Shown here one piece after another: positions 33,625 to 44,682 of a stretch of DNA of 64,000 bases. Within the stretch, counting starts at the first letter, position 1. Each line of letters starts with the position of its first letter. The translations under genes were made by a program, and so were the position numbers. The stretch spans positions 2,958,501 to 3,022,500 of the forward strand of contig OZ005619.1 of NCBI GenBank assembly GCA_963930655.1, read 5' to 3'. The stretch comes from Myrica gale (Eukaryota > Streptophyta > Magnoliopsida > Fagales > Myricaceae). The notes beneath the pieces are model-generated. The model did no database searches, had not been told where the DNA came from, and saw nothing but the letters and a program-made list of their open reading frames with translations.

Positions 33625-34433
33625 ATAATCTATCTGAACCCTCCCTCGCAAACTCTCTCTGCTTTCCCAAAAAATACTGAACCCTTACGGCGGAGGGGGA
33701 GCTCCGGCTCCCTCCTCCCCCTCCCCTTTTTTCTTTTTTCTCCTCCTCTCTCTACCCTCTCCCTTTTTCTGGTTTGCTCGGTTGATTCTGGTAGTTGGTT
33801 TTTTGGGTTTTTTTTTTTCATTTTCTTTGCAGGTAGCATCCAAAGGGTGCTCGGTGGTTTCCACCCATTTTCACCGTACACGCGCCAGCTGGTTGAACTC
33901 AGCACGCCGAGACCTACGCAGCACCGCTTCTCCGGCTTTGAACCGCTGCCGCGTGTGCCTACACGCGCAGCACGTGCATCTCACACGCCGCCGCTTGTTG
34001 CCGCTTCGAATCTGCTCCTCTTCCCCGATCTGGCCTCTGGGGATATTTCCCTCTCCTCCAGGCTGTGGATCTCGCCTTCTCTTCGCCACGCGCCGTCGTG
34101 CCTCTGCCACGCGCTGCCACCGTCTCCGGCCATGTTCTGGCCAGATTTCACTATGTTATGCTTTTGTATTGCCTCTATGTATAAGGCTGGTTGTTGTTTT
34201 TCTGTTGGCTGTTTTAAGTTTTTAGGCCTAATAGCTTGCTGTCATTTGTGGCTTTTACGCCGTCTCTGGCTTTTCCGTCCCTTGCGGGACTTTATAGGGC
34301 CTTTTGGTCCGCTTGCTCGTTGGCCCGCCGGCTCTTCAAAGTGTCTGGAACGCCTTTTAGAGCCTCATGAGGTGTTAAAACCTCCTTGATCCTATTCTCA
34401 ATACATATGCTATTTATGCCCAAAAAACAAAAA
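33625..34433 (+). mobile_element. Unclassified retroposon with 14-bp target duplication
   Basis: Identical 14-bp direct repeats TAGCTCTTGTAGCT flank the segment at 33611-33624 and 34434-34447. The 3' end is A-rich (CCCAAAAAACAAAAA). The long target duplication and A-rich tail indicate insertion by LINE-type machinery. The interior begins CT-rich, is GC-rich in the middle and contains no reverse transcriptase. The 180-codon frame inside (33847-34389) is rich in Arg, Pro, Leu and Cys and looks non-coding. It is probably a non-autonomous LINE derivative or a retroposed transcript. Confidence 0.72.
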
Positions 34434-34639
34434 TAGCTCTTGTAGCTCCTTCCTGACAGATACATGCAGTTTTGGACTATATCAAAATCCTTGGTACATT
34501 ACATGAGGTTCAGAACCTGATGAAATGTAGGATTAAGATTGGTAATGAAGTGTGAGAAAAAAGATGGGATTCGTTACTATATCAGTGTAAATGAAGCAGA
34601 CTTCAGGTACCCTAGAAACTCCAAGGTTTAAGCTAAGTT

Positions 34640-34929
34640 TTTTAGCCTTTCCGTAGACACCTAACCTTGTTCTGTAAATCAAACTCGTACTTCTTGGTTC
34701 CATAATGCCACGTAAGAATGATTGTCAAGGACAGTGCCAAAAGGACAAGAAGATACCAAGCTTCCTGGTGAAAATTCAACATGCAAGCTGATACATACGT
34801 TGCCTCCACAAAACCAAAGAATATCAAAAAACATGCAGTAAAAAATCAAATTATTCTCCCGGTACAGAGCAATTACCAGAGACATATTCAGAGATGTCGT
34901 CACAACCATTCCGGAAATTATAGCCAAAC
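34640..34929 (-). pseudogene. HAK/KUP potassium transporter exon fragment
   Basis: After an acceptor (CTCTTACAG, exon from 34929) the minus strand reads GLAIISGMVVTTSLNMSLVI, then, after a one-base frame change in a T run near 34825, FFGFVEATYVSACMLNFHQE, LLVLLALSLTIILTWHYG and TKKYEFDLQNKV. The last motif is a signature of plant HAK/KUP/KT potassium transporters, and the hydrophobic stretches correspond to its late transmembrane helices. Only this exon is present; no other transporter exons were seen nearby. The frame change and isolation mark it as a pseudogene fragment. Confidence 0.72.
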
Positions 34930-35029
34930 CTGTAAGAGATTTAGTTTGTATTTTTCTGATACATATAAGGAGCATACTTGACTTTATTATCTTCGAAAAA
35001 AACTGAAGAATCATGTTTAGACCCTATTA

Positions 35030-35770
35030 ACATTTATAGGGGTGAATAGATGTTTTTCCTTTATTTAAAAATAAATATTAATTTAAAAAAAAAATCTAAA
35101 ATCGTCTTATCTTGATCTAAATAAGCATTGAGTCAATCAACAAAATAAGCAGCAAAATAATAAAACAAATATCAATCACACAAGAGATGAAGATTTTGTT
35201 GACGAAGTGAAAAACCTTTGAACTTACATTTCAAAGGAAAAACCATTCCGGGCTAGCAGCCACCATAAATTCACTAAGAAGTAAAACCTACAACGGTGAT
35301 TCATACACGGGCAACCTTCAGTTGCTTGACTTTGACTAACCCGATGTAATAATCTAAGTAATCCAACCTAGACCCGCTTCCTGAGGTTAACTTTCAGTCT
35401 TCTAAGGTTTTTCTTATGAACTCTTCAAGAACGTCTTTATTCTTTAATACCGAGAACTCCGACAGACAAACTCCGACAGGAAAGTTACTTTCAATGGTGA
35501 TTGAATCTAGATCATAAATGAGAAAATCTAAACTGTTTATGAGCAGAGATATATAAAGGAATTCTTCTCTCTAGGGAGGAGACTTGAATAAAGCTTGAAA
35601 AGACCTCCTCAAATTTTCTTGGTCAACTTCTATATGCATTTATAGAATTAGTTGAGTTCTATTTCAAAAAAAAAAAATTCTTAAAAGAAGGAAATATTTC
35701 AAAATTCAAATTTTGAAATAGTTTCGAAATTTTCTTAGATACTTTGCATCACCAGCTCCTTGTATTTAGC
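35030..35770. repeat. LTR-like repeat remnant, copy 1
   Basis: Begins GGGGTGAATAGATGTTTTTC and contains GATGAAGATTTTGTTGACGA and GTGAAAAACCTTTGAA. The same order of motifs occurs at 58060-58700 (GGGGTGAATACGTGC, GAGGAGATTTTTGTTGATGA, GTGAAAAACTTTTGAA). These look like diverged copies of one long terminal repeat family, perhaps Ty1/copia. No internal coding region is present. The assignment is tentative. Confidence 0.45.
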
Positions 35771-35832
35771 TTTTCATTTTGATGATGTCATTATCCTTTC
35801 AAACTTTGAAAGACTCCTTAATTTCTTGATCA

Positions 35833-36370
35833 CTACAAAAAGTTTTTTGGGACAAAATCTGTTTGTCGCCCCGACTGTCCCAACAAACCCGTTACAAAAG
35901 GTTTTTTGGGACGGAAATGGCGTTCTGTTCCAAAAGTGTCGTTTCAGGAACAAAAGGATTTCATCCCAAAATCAATTTATCGTTCGAACTCTTCAGAACG
36001 GACAGTTGAGGATCATGTTCGAACGAGTTTCGAAGGAAAATTAAAATCGTTCGATAATGCAAATAAACGTTCGAACGACCCTAATAATTTTTTACGTTCG
36101 ATATTTAAGGTACCGTTCTAAAAATTGAAACATCCGTAACCTTTCTTTTTCCGTTTACAAAGATTGACATAAAAACCATTCAGACGATTTCGGACAGAAT
36201 GTGAATTCATGTTCGAACATTTTATGATGTTCCAACAGATATCTTTAAATATGTTCGATTTACCGAGAATAGAATAAAAAATTGTTGTTCGAACATGTTA
36301 TGAACGGAAACACGAACGTTCGAACGTATCAAAGACACGTTGGATTTCAAACGTTAGAACAACTTATTTT
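35833..36370. mobile_element. CACTA-like left end with CGTTCGAACG array
   Basis: Starts CACTACAAAAAGTTTTTTGG at 35833 and is followed by many palindromic GTTCGAAC-type motifs up to about 36345 (for example CGTTCGAACGACCC). The matching right end (CTTTTTGTAGTG) was not found downstream, so the element is truncated or its right end is degraded. The palindromes are the same as in the subterminal regions of the CACTA element at 14084-18466. Confidence 0.55.
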
Positions 36371-37858
36371 TATTTTTTAAGAAATTAAAAAAATGTTAGA
36401 ATTTTTTTCAAAAATATATTATTAACTAACAAAATGTACAATTAAATAATTAATCACAATATTCGAACTAATGAAATATAATATGCAATAAAAACTAATC
36501 TATCTTGGCCGTCGCGTGCATCGAACTCAGCATGCATCAAAACTTTTTGAGTCTATTTTTATAAATGGAAATTGTTTATGTTGAAGCTGGGTGGGGATCT
36601 GTTGAAGCTGGTGGATTATTGTTCAATCCAAAGGTAGCGAACTTTAAAGGAAAAATGAAAAAAAATTCCTTCGGAATGCAAACAATTGTCTTAGAGTTAC
36701 AATGTTGAAAATTAAGGATTAAAAATATTAAAAATATTGAAATACATGTATCTTGTTATCTACTGCGACTGAGAGGTGACAATTGAATCCTACGCTTTTG
36801 CATCTTCTAAAAATGTTGCAAAATGACAATCACAGCTAACATACACGCAAGATTCTAAAAAATTACAACAAAAAAGAACACACAATTTTATTCAGAGTAA
36901 TCATAGCGAACATGCGTGTGAGAGATTGAAAGTTTGATATGAGAATTATATTCATCTCTATGGCACGGTATATTTTAGCCAAAGAGCCAAACTCAAGTAC
37001 CGTTTTTTATCTCAAGCATATAGTCCCTCAAATCACAACAAATTACAATAAATCAAATTCACATAAACAAGAATCCACCAGCTTCAACATATCCCCACCC
37101 AGCTTCAACATAAACAATTTTCACCCAGTGGCGACGCCACGCGTGGCCCGGTTCCCACCGGACTTGGCCAATGAGGAGCGCCAGGAGTCGAGGAAACCAC
37201 CCATGGGGGCGGTGCACACCAAAGGTCACCGAAGACGCCGAGATCTAGCCTCATTTAATTCCAAAATATAACTCCAAGAGAAGGCCGGAAACAAAAAAAA
37301 AAATACAACAGAATCCGGCCACCAGAGGTGTGGCCAGAAAAGGAAAGATGCAGGGGAGGAGCTGGCTGGCTGGGGGGGTACGGGTGGAGGTCAGGAGGGG
37401 AGGAAAATGACTCTAGAGGGAGGGAAGAGTCTCTCTCTAGAATCGCTCGGGAGTTAGTTACGAGTGACCCTTTAGTTCACTTGAAGATCTTATTCCTCAA
37501 ACAATTTACCAGAAAATGTACGAGTTAATTTAAATCGAAAGACTGATACATGAAATCACAAAACCAGATTAGTATTCATAAAGGAACGTGTACAAGTAAA
37601 TGCTGTGCGGAAAATTTCCTATATTTTTTGTAAATGTAACTGGAAGAGTAGGGAAAGTAGGGAAAAGAGCTTGAACAAACACCCATCGGTTGAGGGGTTA
37701 TATAGCCCAAAAATTAAAGCAGGACAAAAAATTACTTCAACTTTGGCCCCCAACAAGACAAAAATATAATGAAAAGGGCAAGTAGGCCATATTAGACCCA
37801 TCTTCCGGACTACAGGTCGCAATTTCTCAAAAACCAGTAATTCTGTCGCCTTTAGTCT
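36371..37858. other. Intergenic region and NFXL1 3' flank
   Basis: AT-rich to about 37120, then a GC-rich block (37125-37460) of unknown origin with a run of A in the middle, resembling retroelement debris. The last 250-300 bp are the likely 3' UTR of NFXL1. No gene was recognised. Confidence 0.45.
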
Positions 37859-40800
37859 CTAGTCGTAAGCCTTCTCCCAGTCATCCACCACCTCAGACAT
37901 TTCTGTTCCACTACAATTATGTTGATGCTGCCCTGATGAACTCGAACCACTTGCTTCCAATTCCAACCGTGAACCTGAATGACTTGCTAGCTGTTTTCCA
38001 GGATCCTCAACTCTGCAAGATGACGTAGATGAACTCAAAGATGATTCAGAGTCTAGGACATTCCACCGGTTCAATGAAGCAGCAATTGGAGCTTCTTTTT
38101 TCCACACAGAAGCCTGCATATCTGCAAAACCACCAGACCACTCTTCTCCACCCCATAAATCTTCCTTCCACCCAGACTCCTGAACGACAGCCTTCTTCCA
38201 TGGGTTACCCTTCAGAGTACCAATTGCTACACCTTCCTTGGCCATCCCTGCTCCTCCCCAGGCACTAGTACCTGATGATGCTACTGCTGCCCCACCATTC
38301 AGGAGAACCACAACAGCTCCATGATACACTGACGCATGATCCAATCTCCTCATAGCGGTGGCTGCTCGAGCAGGATCACTAAATACAGCCAATGCATTCT
38401 TGTCATTCAGCCAAACTAGTTCGCATTCCCCACCAAACCTCAAGACCAATGCACTTATATCTGCATCTATTGGCAAATCAATAAACGAAACAACAAGCCT
38501 GGGATCCATGTCCACCAAAGGATCCAGAGCTGGAGGATGGGGTGCATTTAAGGAGGTGGATCCCTTAACCCCAATCACACGAGAAGGGGCTTTCGATTTG
38601 GGCCTAACATGAACTACGATAAACCGCTTTGGCTCCCACCCAGCAGACTGAACAGCAAGCTTCCATCTCCCAGCGATCAGCCTTATTGCATCTCTCTTAT
38701 CCTTCTGCTTTGGACAGAACACATGAACCTTAAGACCACTTGTTGTTCCTCTGCTCTTGCCAAGAACCAAGAACTTGCACCTCTCCTCCACAGACAACAC
38801 CCACTTTGGATCACGTCTATAGAGATCTGCAAGCACTTCAGATACAGCAGAACTCTCCCCAAAATGAAGGGCATCCAAGTTTGGAGGAGAAAGATCAAAA
38901 GCATCTGCTAGAACCCTTTTCCGTTCCAACTTAGCACATTCGACATCACACATAAGCTTCCTCTGTCCAAGTGGAATTTTCTTGCCAGTCGCATCCACTG
39001 GTTGAAGTGGCACTGGCAGCTTTTGGACAATGGAAGCTTCATACAAAGAATCAGCACTAAAATTGCCATTACCCCCTCCAGCATCACAGGGAACAGTTGC
39101 TGTTATCCGGCCACAAGAACATGCGATTGTCACAGGGGAATCACATCTTACCTCAGGACAAGGAGCAGAAGGATGACATGGAGCTTTACATGTATGCCTA
39201 CAATCTCTCCTAGGAGCACCACATGTCTGCCCACAAGTTATTTTCAAACCTGGACGAGGTGCAGGTGAAGTATCACAAGGCGGTGGGTGACAAGTTCTGC
39301 CACAAGCATGCATGCCACACTGCCTGGTCTTCCCACAAAGTTTGTTACATCTGATCTCCTTTGAACCGCAAGGCATGTTCCTAAGGATAACATGTCCACC
39401 AATGCATTCCTTTGCTATTGGCACAGAACAAGGAGGGCAGTACCCAAAATGGCAGCTGTGAGAAGATGAATGGCCACAAGGCTGAGGAATCGAACATGGG
39501 AACTGACATGAAGGAGGAGGTGTACCACAAGGCTGTGGAGGAGGGATTGAAGTCCTCCCACATGCACACATCAAATCGGTGAATATAGTTTCAAGGCAAG
39601 GAGGGCAGTGGCCACTGTGACACAGTGATGCACAAGCATGTTGCCCACACCTCAGCTTCTTCCCACATGGCATTGAGCAAAAGTGTGGATCCCAATCCCC
39701 AAAATGAATATTATTTGAATTAGAGAGTGGACAGCACCGCTCACTGCACCTGTGCCTTCCACAATTCTTCTTCTGCCCACAAGGCTTATCACAAGTAAAT
39801 TTCTCCTCCACTGTAGTTTTGTAGCATTCCACAGTTCGAGAATTAGACCCACAACGGCATTTTTGAGAGACTTGAAGCAAACATGGCGGACAATCTCCAG
39901 CATGGCACAACTCTGTGCAATGATGCATCCCACAAGGAAGAGGCTTCCCACATTTTTTAGAACAGGTTGGAATTGGGTCCAAACAGCTCTGCCGTTCCTC
40001 CTGCAATCTTGTTTTCCCACAATAGCATGTCTTAACCTTGCTTGGCATTAAGTCACACTCCCCACAACATCCTGGATGGCAAATTTCACAGCAGAAGTGA
40101 TTCCCACATGTAAGCTTCTTTTCGCACCTAGAATTACAAGAAAAGACACCGTCCTCGACTTTCACTTCTCCCTTCAAAGCCATTTCTCCACAGAGAACAA
40201 CCTCCACCTTCTTCTTGCAGAAACAAGAGGCATTGACTGGAACCTCACAAGGGTCACAGGGACCCAGATGGCAAATCTGATCACACCTGTGACGCATACA
40301 ATCAAGAATCCTGTCACAGCGCTGACCACAAGTAATAACAGACTTGCGATCAGAGCACCGCGTGGTAATTGTTTTCTTCCCACAGGGGCATTGTCGTGGT
40401 GGGGCAAAAGCCTTACACGGAGGGCAGGGGCCCGGGTGGCATTGCAAAACACAAGCATGAGGGCAAAGATCCTCCCTACTCTGGCCAGCACGTGGGACCT
40501 CCTTTTCGAGTGGCTTCCCACATGGTTCTCCACATGAATGCGGAGTCAAATACAGATCAGAAGGTGGGTCTGGCCTCTCTCCACAAAAGCAAAGATACCG
40601 TATCTCCTTCGACGATGTAAGTTGCACTGATTGACATCCAGGACACCGCCAATTAAATCCCTGACTCTTCTCTGCAGACAAGTCAACAGAAGTAGGTGCC
40701 CGAGCCCATTTCTTGATGCAATTCAGATGGAAAATAGAGTAACAGCTTGAGCAAGACCAAATGGGTGCTGACCTCCGCACCATATCATAACAAATCATGC

Positions 40801-41206
40801 ACTCAACAGTGCCCTTCATCAGCTTCTCCTGAATTTCTTGTACAAGCTGAGGTACCTTGCAGTCCTTCAATCCCTTCCCCCCCTGGCTCTCCCTTTCCCT
40901 CTTACACTCCTTTTCCTTCTCTTTCTCCTTCTCCCAATTCCTCTCCCTATCCCTCCTCTGATTCGCAGGCTGACCTACGTAACCCCTTGGACCATTAGTA
41001 CCACTAGGAAGACTCTCGGGTGGAGTAGAACCATAATTTGAGGCCCCACCATTCTGGTAGTTCGAATTGGAGCTCAATGGCAGGTTTGGGTTTTGGCTTG
41101 GGTTGACGGCTGTGACAGTGGATCCTCTTGGGACCCACTGATGACGAACACCCTGGGCCGGAAATCTAGTCCTATCTCTTCGATCATTAGGAGTTTGAGA
41201 GCTCAT
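37859..41206 (-). CDS. NFXL1: NF-X1-type zinc-finger protein NFXL1
   Basis: A single uninterrupted exon. An upstream in-frame ATG at 41257 adds 17 residues, but I choose the ATG at 41206 (MSSQTPNDRRDRTRF) because it matches the usual plant N-terminus; the product is then 1115 residues, near the Arabidopsis length. A disordered, charged region (RRDRERNWEKEKEKEKE, residues about 84-108) precedes a RING/PHD-like C4HC3 finger (136-191; CMICYDMV, FHLNCIKKW, WRCPGC). A long array of Cys/His-rich NF-X1 repeats spans about residues 224-720. The C-terminal part has an R3H/RRM-like region (ERKRVLADAFDLSP; FIVVHVRPKS; DADISALVLRFGGECELVWL) and an acidic end. In Arabidopsis the nuclear protein modulates salt, osmotic and defence responses. 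A donor-like CAG|GTACTG near 41731 suggests a 5' UTR intron. Confidence 0.93.
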   Translation of the reverse strand: MSSQTPNDRRDRTRFPAQGVRHQWVPRGSTVTAVNPSQNPNLPLSSNSNYQNGGASNYGSTPPESLPSGTNGPRGYVGQPANQRRDRERNWEKEKEKEKECKRERESQGGKGLKDCKVPQLVQEIQEKLMKGTVECMICYDMVRRSAPIWSCSSCYSIFHLNCIKKWARAPTSVDLSAEKSQGFNWRCPGCQSVQLTSSKEIRYLCFCGERPDPPSDLYLTPHSCGEPCGKPLEKEVPRAGQSREDLCPHACVLQCHPGPCPPCKAFAPPRQCPCGKKTITTRCSDRKSVITCGQRCDRILDCMRHRCDQICHLGPCDPCEVPVNASCFCKKKVEVVLCGEMALKGEVKVEDGVFSCNSRCEKKLTCGNHFCCEICHPGCCGECDLMPSKVKTCYCGKTRLQEERQSCLDPIPTCSKKCGKPLPCGMHHCTELCHAGDCPPCLLQVSQKCRCGSNSRTVECYKTTVEEKFTCDKPCGQKKNCGRHRCSERCCPLSNSNNIHFGDWDPHFCSMPCGKKLRCGQHACASLCHSGHCPPCLETIFTDLMCACGRTSIPPPQPCGTPPPSCQFPCSIPQPCGHSSSHSCHFGYCPPCSVPIAKECIGGHVILRNMPCGSKEIRCNKLCGKTRQCGMHACGRTCHPPPCDTSPAPRPGLKITCGQTCGAPRRDCRHTCKAPCHPSAPCPEVRCDSPVTIACSCGRITATVPCDAGGGNGNFSADSLYEASIVQKLPVPLQPVDATGKKIPLGQRKLMCDVECAKLERKRVLADAFDLSPPNLDALHFGESSAVSEVLADLYRRDPKWVLSVEERCKFLVLGKSRGTTSGLKVHVFCPKQKDKRDAIRLIAGRWKLAVQSAGWEPKRFIVVHVRPKSKAPSRVIGVKGSTSLNAPHPPALDPLVDMDPRLVVSFIDLPIDADISALVLRFGGECELVWLNDKNALAVFSDPARAATAMRRLDHASVYHGAVVVLLNGGAAVASSGTSAWGGAGMAKEGVAIGTLKGNPWKKAVVQESGWKEDLWGGEEWSGGFADMQASVWKKEAPIAASLNRWNVLDSESSLSSSTSSCRVEDPGKQLASHSGSRLELEASGSSSSGQHQHNCSGTEMSEVVDDWEKAYD

Positions 41207-41834
41207 ATTACCCGACGCCAAACACCCAAAGCTTGTATCCACCGGCTCCAAACTCAACTAACCTCACCCAACCGCAAAACCAGCACCAGGATTATTACTG
41301 CAACAAAAAAGACAAGGGAAACAATGAACGTTTATCCAAGGCTGTTAATCAAATCAGACGTCCATATGATTTTTTGTTCTTCAGTTTCGTTCTTTCTTCT
41401 AACGCCGAAAATATTAATCCCCAAACCAAGAGCATCAGAGAAAAATGGAATGAAGATACTTCCACAAAAGAAACGATCACAATGAGTCAGGAAAAAGAAC
41501 AAAATCCCACTTTTTCAAACCCTTGCAGATTTTCTCGGCAACCAAACCGTACACTCCCCGGATTTTCTCGACAACCACACAGAATATGCAATAAAAAACC
41601 TAAAAGCAAGCCGAAATCCACAAATGAATTGGAAACTAAAGACTCCACACGACATTTACGAATCTAAGTACGCACAAAGGAAATCTAATCGAAACAAAGA
41701 ATACAAAGGAAAACCCACCGATCAGTACCTGCTGTAAGGTTTCTGTGTTTTTTTTTCTTCTCTTCTTCTCACCCTTTCTTCCTGGCCGAGTTTCTTGGAC
41801 TGTCACTTCTCGGGGAGAAGATAAATTATGTGGG
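41207..41834 (-). promoter_or_regulatory. NFXL1 5' UTR, probable leader intron and proximal promoter
   Basis: On the minus strand a consensus donor (CAGCAG|GTACTG at about 41731) precedes the start codon by some 520 bp, and several acceptor-like AG sites follow. This fits a leader intron, common in this gene family. The upstream boundary is set by a fold-back transposon at 41844. No TATA box stands out. Confidence 0.4.
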
Positions 41835-41843
41835 TGTTTCTTT

Positions 41844-42289
41844 CGGGTAAAGTACATAAACAGTACCTTAGTTTCACGTTTTGACAAATTGATACATGTG
41901 GTTTCAACTTGAATACATTAGTCTCTGGGATAAGCATCATGTAATAAAAAGGTCCTCCCATTAGATTTCTGTCAACCCACTTAACGGTCAAAGCTTCCGG
42001 GAGGACCTTTTTGTTACATGATGCACACCTCAGGGACCAATTTGTGAAAAGTTGATACCACAGGGACTAATTTGTAGGTCCCTGTGGTATCACCTTTTGA
42101 TAAATTAGTCCACGAGGTATGCATCATGTAACAAAAAGGTTCTCCCGGAAGCTTTGACCATTAAGTGGGTTGACGGAGGGACTGCATTGCAACAATTTAC
42201 TGACCACAGGGATTAACGCGTTCAACTTGAAACCACAGGAACTATTTTGTCAAAACGTGAAACCACATTGACTGTTTCAGTACTTTTCC
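41844..42289. mobile_element. Fold-back Mutator-type MITE upstream of NFXL1
   Basis: A 446-bp near-palindrome: the left arm (GGGTAAAGTAC, then TTTCACGTTTTGACAAATTG, CATCATGTAATAAAAAGGTC) pairs with the right arm almost end to end. The centre is around 42070, with ACCACAGGGACTAATTTGTA followed by its complement GGTCCCTGTGGT. Nine-base direct repeats TGTTTCTTT flank it at 41835-41843 and 42290-42298, which fits Mutator-type insertion. It is non-coding and could form a long hairpin RNA if transcribed. Confidence 0.82.
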
Positions 42290-42387
42290 TGTTTCTTTTT
42301 CCCAGGTAAAATGGATTACTCGTGGATTTCTGAAGGAGCAAACCGACCCGACCAGACAGCGGGTGTGAAATGGCAGAGTACCAAGTA

Positions 42388-42562
42388 TGTGGGGATGTTT
42401 GAGGGTGAAAATTTTGAGTATTGGAGTTTAGGAAATATGATAAAATAAAGATATTTATGAGAGTTGATGAAAAAGTAAAAAGAGAAAATTTTTAATAAGT
42501 ATTATAATAATAAAAATTATATGGTGAATTTTTTATGATTAAACCCAAATATTCGAGCCCTG
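42388..42562 (+). repeat. Dispersed AT-rich repeat, family A copy 2
   Basis: GGGATGTTTGAGGGTGAAAATTTTGAGTATTGG... through ATTATAATAATAAAAATTAT to GATTAAACCCAAATATTC matches 1164-1345 in the same order and orientation. Confidence 0.65.
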
Positions 42563-43980
42563 GTATCTGAGCTCCAAAGCAATAGGAGGAGAGCGAGTGG
42601 CCTGGCTTGCGGCCTAAGTTTTGGGGATTTTTTTTTCATTTTTTTTTGTCCCCTTGGTGAGGAAGGTCGACGGGTCTCGCTTCTAGTCCGGCGTGCGGAA
42701 CTTTCGCGTGACAGGGTGGGTGTGCTGCGTGGTGGGCACTGCCGCCAAAACATGAAGGAGCGGCCCATTTAGAGGGTGTATTGGACTTGGGCTTCAATGG
42801 GCTTTGACATTGAATCTAGGTCCGACATATCAAGGCCTGAGGCCTATGTTGAGGCTTCAACATATAGGACCACGATTAGAGTATATAAACATTAACTTAT
42901 TAGGGGGAAAAAAATCGTAAAGAAAAAATTATAACAAATAGGCACAAGTAATCGTTTCAAAAAACAAAGACAAACCATATTCTTATGTGAAAATATTAGT
43001 TAAATTATCTTTAATATGATGTCTGGATTGTCTCATCTGGCACACAATCTGCTTGCGCGATTGAAAGACAGATATAACGGCTTAAACTCCGCACGTGTTT
43101 AGATGCATCTAAAAAAAAATTCAAATTTTTTCTAAAACTATTTTTTCACAATTTCTAAACAGCTTTTACAAATTTCAACACATTTTATACAAATTTTAAC
43201 AATTTTCTACAATAGACAATCCTGAATAAAAACTAAATTTTAAATTGTCAACCGTGACTAGAAATTACTTTCTTTTGTTTTCTTTCTTTAAATCTTATAA
43301 TTGATTTGTCTAGGTTTGTGTGTGTTTTATGTGGGTCAACAGATGTGAAGTGGGACACAAGAGAGGCCAGTACATGGAGGTTAACCATCATGAAAGACCT
43401 TCGATGACTAACCTTAACCGATTGAGAAAGTTCTTTCTTTTGGTGATTGTTGAACGCACAGGCCTTGCAGCAGTCGCAACAGTTAGTTAACGACTCGTTT
43501 GAACTTATGTCCACCTTTGAACACGGTTCGTTCAATTAGTGAAAATCTATCATTGCAACCATTGAAGTATTGTCTTTGGAGACGTAATTAATGGAAGCTT
43601 AGTTAAATCTCATCTAACAAGTTATACCATAGGATCCAAATTGGTGAGAAATGAGAGGACAAACTAACCATTACATATTGAAGATAGAAAGTATGTCAAA
43701 CTTCAAACTTATACCCAGTTAAGAATAGATCAACATGTGATTAGAATTTTTAATTTCTTCTTTTCATACTTGTTTTATTGCAAATAAAAAATGTCTCTAT
43801 ACCTCTTGGATATAGAGACATTTATTTCTAAAGCAAGCATATCCTCAAAATAGGTACTATTTAGAAGATGCCGAAATTCTATAAATATTTAATGAAAAAT
43901 CAATAAAAGTTCTCTTTTATCTCGCAAACTTATATCTTATTGCGAAAATTTAAGGGGTAATTTTATAATTCCCCCTTACC
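42563..43980. other. Intergenic region, nothing recognised
   Basis: Non-coding AT-rich sequence. A 95-codon minus-strand frame (43248-43535) contains CCDCCKACAFNNHQKKELSQ but matches no family I know and has no supporting signals. Confidence 0.45.
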
Positions 43981-44302
43981 TATGAGCAAAAATCAATGTT
44001 GCCCCTAACTATCAAAACGAATTTTTACACCCTTTAAGTTTTTAAAATCATCAAAGTACACCATCCATTCAAATCAACCGGTAAGTTAGACTGAAAAATG
44101 TGAGAAATGACTGAAATGCCCTCCATCCAATTTTTGGTATTTTTATTTTAGAGGGCATTTCGGTCATTTTTACGTTTTTTTTTTTCTATCTGACTTAACA
44201 GATAATTTAGACGGAGAGCATACTTTGATGATTTTGGAAACTTAAATGACGTAAAAATATGTTTTGATAGTTAAGGAACGACATTGATTTTTGCTCATAG
44301 AA
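43981..44302. repeat. Fold-back MITE, family C
   Basis: The left arm CTATGAGCAAAAATCAATGT plus about 90 bp (CTAACTATCAAAACGAATTT, TTTAAGTTTTTAAAATCATC) is repeated in reverse complement at the right end, finishing ACATTGATTTTTGCTCATAG. A half copy lies at 44683-44880. It is non-coding. The target duplication is unclear. Confidence 0.75.
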
Positions 44303-44682
44303 TTTGAATTTAGTTTGTCCCAAACGAAACATATCATTTAGAGAGAAAAAAAACTTCCATGACGGGCCTTGAAACACTCCAACAGGTTGTTGAGTCACAT
44401 TTGTGCTATTGTGCAAATGTTCGGATCTCAGGGTTGGAAAAAAATAAAAAAATAAAAGATATATCACGAGGCCTTATAATTCGCAAATTTTTAATGTATT
44501 GAAATTGATGAAAAAATAAAAAAAGAGATTATCTAAATAACTTTTTTATATTTATTTCGATAAAAATAAATAGTTTAACTAAAATTAAAAGATTATTTAA
44601 TTATACAAAATATTTAAAGAATTTTAAAATTTTAGCAGCCAAACACAATTGAAAACTATATTTTTAAAGCGACGTGCCATCT

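Noticed and set aside
33847..34389. 180-codon open frame on the + strand
   Set aside because: It lies inside the retroposon bounded by 14-bp repeats, is rich in Arg, Pro, Leu and Cys as expected of GC-rich non-coding DNA, and shows no domain.
38029..41485. Many open frames on the + strand across NFXL1
   Set aside because: Antisense shadows of the single long NFXL1 exon.
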